Source: an uncultured Eubacteriales bacterium
GTDB lineage: Bacteria; Bacillota; Clostridia; Oscillospirales; Acutalibacteraceae
Assembly: GCA_934465125.1 (NCBI GenBank)
Contig: CAKSKO010000038.1
Coordinates: forward strand, 1 to 8,649
Direction: 5' to 3'
Length of the DNA: 8,649 nt
Shown here piece by piece: positions 5,988 through 8,649 of the stretch. Position 1 is the first letter of the stretch, and every line of letters begins with the position of its first letter. Under the pieces are notes generated by a model, which saw only the letters and a program-made list of their open reading frames with translations, did not search any database and was not told where the DNA came from. A program made the position numbers and the translations under genes.

Positions 5988-7013
5988 ATGGTAACAAAAA
6001 AGGTTTGTCTGATTTATACAGGCGGGACCATCGGGATGAAACCAACAGAGAATGGATATGCGCCAGAGGCAGGATATTTAAAGAAAGAACTAGATTCCAC
6101 CCCGGAATTTCATTCTGAAGAGACGCCTTTTTATGATTTGATTGAATACAATCCTCTGCTGGATTCATCGTGCATGTCGGTCGACGGATGGGTTCAAATC
6201 GCAAAGGATATTGAAAAAAGATATAATCAATACGATGGCTTCGTTGTACTTCACGGAACAGATACGATGGCGTATACTGCGTCGGCCCTCTCCTTTATGC
6301 TGAAAGGGCTTACAAAGCCGGTTATCTTGACGGGGTCGCAAATACCGTTTTTTGAGCTACGCAATGACGCCCGAGACAATTTAATCACATCAATGCTTAT
6401 CGCTGCAAACGAAGAAATTCCCGAAGTATGCTTATATTTCGCAGAAAAACTTTACCGCGGAAACCGCGCAACCAAGATCAGCTCCGAGCAGATCGACGCA
6501 TTTGCATCCCCCAACTACCCTCCCTTAGCAGAAGCGGGAATCCGGATTGTAAAAGACAAGAAGCATATCAGGGCAAAAGGAGAAGGTCTATGTCTTTGTC
6601 GATGCAAAAAAGTTAGAATCGCCGTGATCAAGCTTTTCCCCGGAATACAGTTTGGAGCATTTTGTGATCTTTTGACGCCAAATCTCAAAGGAATTGTTCT
6701 GGAGGCGTTTGGCAGCGGAAACGTTCCGAGCGGCGGCGCACTGGAGGAATTTTTAGAAAAAGCAAAGCAGAATGGGACGGTTGTCATCGTATGTACACAG
6801 TGTTTAAAAGGCGCTGCGGTAATTGGGCAATATGCTGTGAGTGACCCGCTCGTGAAGGCGGGGGCTGTTAGCGGATATGATATGACGGTGGAAGCCGCCG
6901 TTTCAAAGCTTTATTATCTGTTGAGCCAGAATTTAAGCCCAGAAGAAACAGCAAAAAAAATGCAAGAAAACCTACGCGGAGAACTCACCCCGCCGGGGAC
7001 AAATCAAACATGA
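5988..7013 (+). CDS. ansA: Type I (cytoplasmic) L-asparaginase
   Basis: This 341-residue enzyme should hydrolyse L-asparagine to aspartate and ammonia. It has the two asparaginase signatures: YTGGTIGM (10-17), with the nucleophilic T14, and LHGTDTMAYTASAL (88-101), with T91-D92. K163 in ATKISSEQ is the third expected active-site residue. These positions coincide with those I know for E. coli AnsA (338 residues), and GNRATKISSEQIDAF and TGSQIPFFELRNDARDNL are typical of this subgroup. There is no signal peptide, which favours the intracellular low-affinity type I over the secreted type II. The start follows AAAGGAAAGG. The gene has its own promoter and terminator, so it is likely monocistronic. 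It is divergent from the exporter operon with no obvious functional link. Confidence 0.95.
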   Translation: MVTKKVCLIYTGGTIGMKPTENGYAPEAGYLKKELDSTPEFHSEETPFYDLIEYNPLLDSSCMSVDGWVQIAKDIEKRYNQYDGFVVLHGTDTMAYTASALSFMLKGLTKPVILTGSQIPFFELRNDARDNLITSMLIAANEEIPEVCLYFAEKLYRGNRATKISSEQIDAFASPNYPPLAEAGIRIVKDKKHIRAKGEGLCLCRCKKVRIAVIKLFPGIQFGAFCDLLTPNLKGIVLEAFGSGNVPSGGALEEFLEKAKQNGTVVIVCTQCLKGAAVIGQYAVSDPLVKAGAVSGYDMTVEAAVSKLYYLLSQNLSPEETAKKMQENLRGELTPPGTNQT

Positions 7014-7052
7014 AAGAACACCGCACGATAATGCGCGCGGTGTTCTTTTTTT
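7013..7052 (+). terminator. Intrinsic terminator of ansA
   Basis: AAAGAACACCGC (7013-7024) pairs with GCGGTGTTCTTT (7037-7048), and the stem continues with C-G and G-C pairs past one mismatch. A T run at 7046-7052 follows. The stem starts at the last base of the ansA stop codon. Confidence 0.9.
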
Positions 7053-7145
7053 ATTGTCTTAGAAGCTGATCTAGTTTCCATATAATTGTTTGATTGAATC
7101 GAAGGCTGTTGCATATGATGTTTTGGGTTTATCCCGACAGACGAT

Positions 7146-7176
7146 AAAAATAAAGGGCAGAATGACATATCCCTTT
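7146..7176 (-). terminator. Possible terminator of the XRE regulator gene
   Basis: Read on the minus strand, AAAGGG (7171-7176) pairs with CCCTTT (7152-7157) around 13 bases, followed by ATTTTT. The stem is short and the loop wide, so this is a weak candidate. A four-base AGCC/GGCT pairing just before it may contribute. Confidence 0.4.
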
Positions 7177-7201
7177 TTAAAAGCCGTGGCACACGATGTG
7201 G

Positions 7202-7441
7202 CTAATCCTCAAGGTTTTCACGTTTAAATAACGGAGAGCTGAAAAAATCCGCCATACTGATATCAAACCCTTCACAAATCTCATAAATAATGCGAAGCTT
7301 CATGCTAGAGTAACAACATTTCATAATTGTGCTGAGTGTGGATTGAGGAACTCCACTAACACGAAACAGTTGATATTGTGTCATATTACGTTCTTTGCAA
7401 AGCTCACGGATCCGTTTTGCAACGGCTTCATTCAACTGCAT
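7202..7441 (-). CDS. Small XRE-family helix-turn-helix transcriptional regulator
   Basis: This 79-residue protein is nearly all one Cro/CI-type helix-turn-helix domain. Helix one is AVAKRIRELCKERN (6-19). The DNA-binding pair is about 20-40 (MTQYQLFRVSGV then PQSTLSTIM, the recognition helix). C-terminal helices follow around KLRIIYEICEGFDISMADFF (48-67). There is no sensor or dimerisation domain beyond the fold, as in many stand-alone XRE proteins. Two adjacent cysteines (42-43) follow the recognition helix, where a polar residue and a charged one are more common. The start is supported by GGAGG eight bases upstream. It is divergent from the 37-residue microprotein gene across about 130 bases of repeat-rich DNA, so it probably controls itself and that gene. 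That control is inferred. It is not part of a visible prophage. Confidence 0.88.
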   Translation of the reverse strand: MQLNEAVAKRIRELCKERNMTQYQLFRVSGVPQSTLSTIMKCCYSSMKLRIIYEICEGFDISMADFFSSPLFKRENLED

Positions 7442-7511
7442 GGAGTTTTCCTCCTATCATTACTTATTTATAATATTATAGGAGAGTAAAAAACAGAAAT
7501 ACTTCGAGTAC

Positions 7512-7539
7512 TTGATACTTTAAAATAATATGTTACAAT
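7512..7539 (+). promoter_or_regulatory. Promoter of the microprotein gene, with operator-like palindrome
   Basis: TTGATA (7512-7517) and TACAAT (7534-7539) are 16 bases apart, with TG at 7531-7532 making an extended -10. The 10-bp palindrome ACAATATTGT (7535-7544) overlaps the -10 box and would be well placed for a repressor. AAATACT (7497-7503) and its inverse AGTATTT (7554-7560) flank the promoter. Confidence 0.65.
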
Positions 7540-7572
7540 ATTGTCATATTCAGAGTATTTGAGGTGGTTTAT

Positions 7573-7686
7573 GTGCGTTGCGAAAGTTGTATCTATATCG
7601 ATCCTGCAGAAAATCTGCTTTTACAGGAGCGGGAAAAGATCCTCGGCCGCTATGAAGCGGAATATGAAAAATGGGAAGAAACATAA
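7573..7686 (+). CDS. 37-residue Cys-x-x-Cys microprotein of unknown function
   Basis: A short frame begins with GTG 7573-7575, five bases after GAGGTGG (7561-7567), and ends at TAA 7684-7686. The product begins (M/V)RCESCIYIDPAENL, with a C-x-x-C pair at residues 3 and 6. It continues as a strongly charged, probably helical segment (about 12-37) rich in Glu, Leu and Tyr and ending KWEET. A consensus promoter, a good ribosome binding site and a terminator right after the stop all support a real gene. The CxxC could bind a metal or form a disulfide, but one pair alone would need dimerisation for a full zinc site. I do not recognise the family. It is divergent from the XRE gene and may be its target or partner, which is inference. 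Confidence 0.6.
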   Translation: MRCESCIYIDPAENLLLQEREKILGRYEAEYEKWEET

Positions 7687-7688
7687 CA

Positions 7689-7729
7689 AGAGAAAAGAGA
7701 CTATCCGCTTAGGATAGTCTCTTTTCTCT
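7689..7729. terminator. Strong hairpin terminator after the microprotein gene
   Basis: AGAGAAAAGAGACTATCC (7689-7706) pairs perfectly with GGATAGTCTCTTTTCTCT (7712-7729) around a five-base loop: an 18-bp stem beginning two bases after the stop codon. The TTTTCTCT at the 3' arm supplies the U-rich part. There is no further T run, so it may work partly as an mRNA-stabilising hairpin. Confidence 0.75.
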
Positions 7730-7865
7730 AAAGTATCCGGAAATGTGAGAATAAATTCTATAAAAAATTCGCGCATTTCTGTATGCAAGTCGCCGCCGCC
7801 GGGCGTGTGTTTTCAGTACGAAAAAGATACCCGAGGCAAACGCGGGCAAAAAACTTTGAATATAG

Positions 7866-7899
7866 AAAACCTGCGGTGCGCGATTCGCGCACCGCAGGT
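7866..7899 (-). terminator. Terminator of the tRNA-Ala gene
   Basis: Read on the minus strand, ACCTGCGGTGCGC (7887-7899) pairs perfectly with GCGCACCGCAGGT (7869-7881) around a five-base loop, followed by TTTT (7866-7869). The GC-rich stem begins two bases beyond the encoded CCA end of the tRNA. Confidence 0.9.
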
Positions 7900-7900
7900 G

Positions 7901-7976
7901 TGGTGGAGACGAAGAGATTCGAACTCTCGACTTCTACAATGCGAATGTAGCACTCTCCCAACTGAGCTACGCCCCC
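7901..7976 (-). tRNA. tRNA-Ala (anticodon CGC)
   Basis: The minus strand folds as a 76-base cloverleaf. The acceptor stem GGGGGCG/CGTCTCC has a G3:U70 wobble pair, the identity mark read by alanyl-tRNA synthetase. The D arm (GCTC...GAGT) is followed by an anticodon stem CTACA/TGTAG around loop TTCGCAT, giving anticodon CGC. The variable loop is five bases, the T arm has the TTCGAAT loop, and the discriminator A is followed by an encoded CCA (7901-7903). The tRNA reads the GCG alanine codon. Confidence 0.96.
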
Positions 7977-7995
7977 ACAACAACGTATGATATTG

Positions 7996-8026
7996 CTTGT
8001 TGCCAATCGCTTTGACCAGCAACAAG
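7996..8026. repeat. Inverted repeat at the tRNA-Ala transcription start
   Basis: CTTGTTGC (7996-8003) is the exact reverse complement of GCAACAAG (8019-8026), with 15 bases between. The outer arm lies between the -10 box and the expected start point of the tRNA transcript, and the inner arm lies within the pre-tRNA leader. It could be an operator or part of the leader fold. Confidence 0.45.
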
Positions 8027-8027
8027 T

Positions 8028-8056
8028 ATTATAACAGTTTTATTGCGCGAATGCAA
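8028..8056 (-). promoter_or_regulatory. Strong promoter of tRNA-Ala
   Basis: On the minus strand TTGCAT (complement of 8051-8056) is followed after 17 bases by a perfect TATAAT (8028-8033), preceded by TG in the extended -10 position. Initiation is expected near 8021, leaving a leader of about 45 bases before the mature tRNA. The -35 box lies only nine bases after the stop codon of the upstream ROK gene. Confidence 0.8.
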
Positions 8057-8064
8057 GAGGAAAC

Positions 8065-8649
8065 TCAAAAATTACTTGATTCTTGATTGATTGGGAGCAA
8101 TGCCGCGCCAATTACCCCGGCGTCGTTTCCTAAGCTGGCTGACACAAGTCTTGTTTGGAGTTTCGAATGTTTACTATATCGTTCACGCTTAATATATGTG
8201 CGAAGAGGAGCCAAAAGCGTTTCTCCCTCTTTGCTGATTCCGCCGCCTATGCAGAGAATTTCGGGCTGAAAGGTATTGATCACATTGACTAATCCACACC
8301 CCAAATAATCAAAATAGAGCTTTAACACCTCTTTTGAAACAGCGTCGTTCTGCTTCATTCCCTGAAAAGCTGATCGTCCTGATAGTTTAGAGAGATCTCC
8401 GTTGCAAAGTTCCCATAGGATCGTGTCTTCTTTTTTGGGATGTATTTTCATCGCTTCCTTTGTCAGGCGCACAAGCGCCGCCGCGGAAGCATACTGTTCG
8501 AAGCAGCCTCTTCTACCACAGGAACATTGTTCCCCATCGTGAACGATGACCATGTGTCCCATCTCACCGCCAGTATCGTTGCAACCGCTATAGAGTTTCC
8601 CGTCGATGATAATCCCGCTGCCGATTCCTGTCCCAATCGTGATGATGAC
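8065..8649 (-). CDS. ROK-family sugar kinase, probably glucokinase (5' end beyond the window)
   Basis: The frame is open to the right edge of the window and gives 194 residues of the C-terminal part. The N-terminus, with the first ATP-binding motif, is missing. The visible part opens with ITIGTGIGSGIIIDGKLYSG, the ROK signature. GGEMGHMVIVHDGE and CSCGRRGC follow, giving the H...C-x-C-G-x-x-G-C zinc site typical of bacterial ROK kinases. Next come FEQYASAAAL and the late glycine-rich LCIGGGISKEGE. ROK members are sugar kinases (glucose, fructose, N-acetylsugars) or repressors. The intact GTGIGSG and zinc motifs favour a kinase, and glucokinase would feed glucose-6-phosphate into glycolysis. 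Substrate cannot be fixed from this fragment. No terminator is seen before the tRNA-Ala promoter just downstream. An internal Met at 8562 is not the start. Confidence 0.9.
   Translation of the reverse strand, partial: VIITIGTGIGSGIIIDGKLYSGCNDTGGEMGHMVIVHDGEQCSCGRRGCFEQYASAAALVRLTKEAMKIHPKKEDTILWELCNGDLSKLSGRSAFQGMKQNDAVSKEVLKLYFDYLGCGLVNVINTFQPEILCIGGGISKEGETLLAPLRTYIKRERYSKHSKLQTRLVSASLGNDAGVIGAALLPINQESSNF

Noticed and set aside
5896..6204. Minus-strand 102-codon frame antisense to the start of ansA
   Set aside because: It lies opposite a well-supported gene and its promoter, and its sequence is the shadow of the asparaginase coding frame.
7004..7192. Minus-strand 62-codon frame between ansA and the XRE gene
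   Set aside because: It overlaps the ansA terminator and the candidate XRE terminator, has no good ribosome binding site, and has no recognisable motif.
7571..7717. Alternative ATG-started 48-codon frame overlapping the microprotein
   Set aside because: It uses the ATG two bases before the GTG, but its product is a Lys/Arg-rich string without recognisable structure and its end lies inside the terminator hairpin. The GTG frame stops just before the hairpin and gives a more protein-like sequence.
7830..7846. CCCG...CGGG hairpin downstream of the tRNA terminator
   Set aside because: Only four base pairs with a nine-base loop. It is too weak to call a second terminator next to the strong one at 7869-7899.
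7745..7990. Plus-strand open frame of 81 codons crossing the tRNA-Ala
   Set aside because: Its C-terminal part (WWRRRDSNSRLLQCE...LPTELRP) is the well-known false protein produced by translating the antisense of a tRNA gene. There is no suitable ribosome binding site, and the frame runs through the tRNA terminator.
7758..8025. Two minus-strand open frames (82 and 70 codons) over the tRNA-Ala
   Set aside because: They translate the tRNA sense strand (SSVGRVLHSH.../VAQLGECYIRIVEVES-type strings), another familiar tRNA artefact, and they include its promoter or terminator.

Overview
The window looks like chromosomal DNA from a low-to-moderate GC, Gram-positive (monoderm) Firmicute of the class Clostridia, plausibly an Oscillospiraceae/Ruminococcaceae-type gut or anaerobic bacterium. 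This placement is inference. It rests on strong AGGAGG-type ribosome binding sites, sigma-A-like promoters, Clostridia-style secreted beta-helix proteins, a YknXYZ/MacAB-like exporter with no outer-membrane partner, and the general protein style. No phage, insertion sequence or CRISPR array is visible.

Layout, left to right. (i) 1-1224: a single secreted protein of about 354 residues with beta-helix/GLUG-like repeats, ending in a strong terminator. (ii) 1225-1513: non-coding, with an AT-rich promoter/operator-like segment at its right end. (iii) 1514-2036: a 57-residue ribbon-helix-helix protein on +, convergent with a thioredoxin gene on -. Both end inside one bidirectional terminator. (iv) 2224-5697: a three-gene minus-strand operon, in transcription order membrane-fusion/adaptor protein, ABC ATPase, MacB/FtsX-type permease. 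The ATPase carries a long disordered C-terminal tail and overlaps the permease gene by 47 bases. (v) 5698-5987: divergent promoters between this operon and a type I (AnsA-like) asparaginase on +, which ends in its own terminator. (vi) 7202-7686: a small XRE-type regulator on - and, divergent from it, an unannotated 37-residue Cys-x-x-Cys microprotein on + that begins with GTG. The region between them is rich in short repeats. (vii) 7866-8056: a tRNA-Ala with anticodon CGC on -, with its own strong promoter and an abutting terminator. (viii) 8065-8649: the 3' two thirds of a ROK-family sugar kinase, open at the window edge.

The only clear multi-gene machine is the exporter: the adaptor sits outside the membrane, the ATPase inside, and the permease couples them mechanically. 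The other genes appear to be separate transcription units. The most unusual items are the ~245-residue low-complexity tail on the exporter ATPase, the adaptor that lacks the usual helical hairpin, and the XRE/microprotein divergent pair. No unambiguous new defence or biosynthetic system is present.
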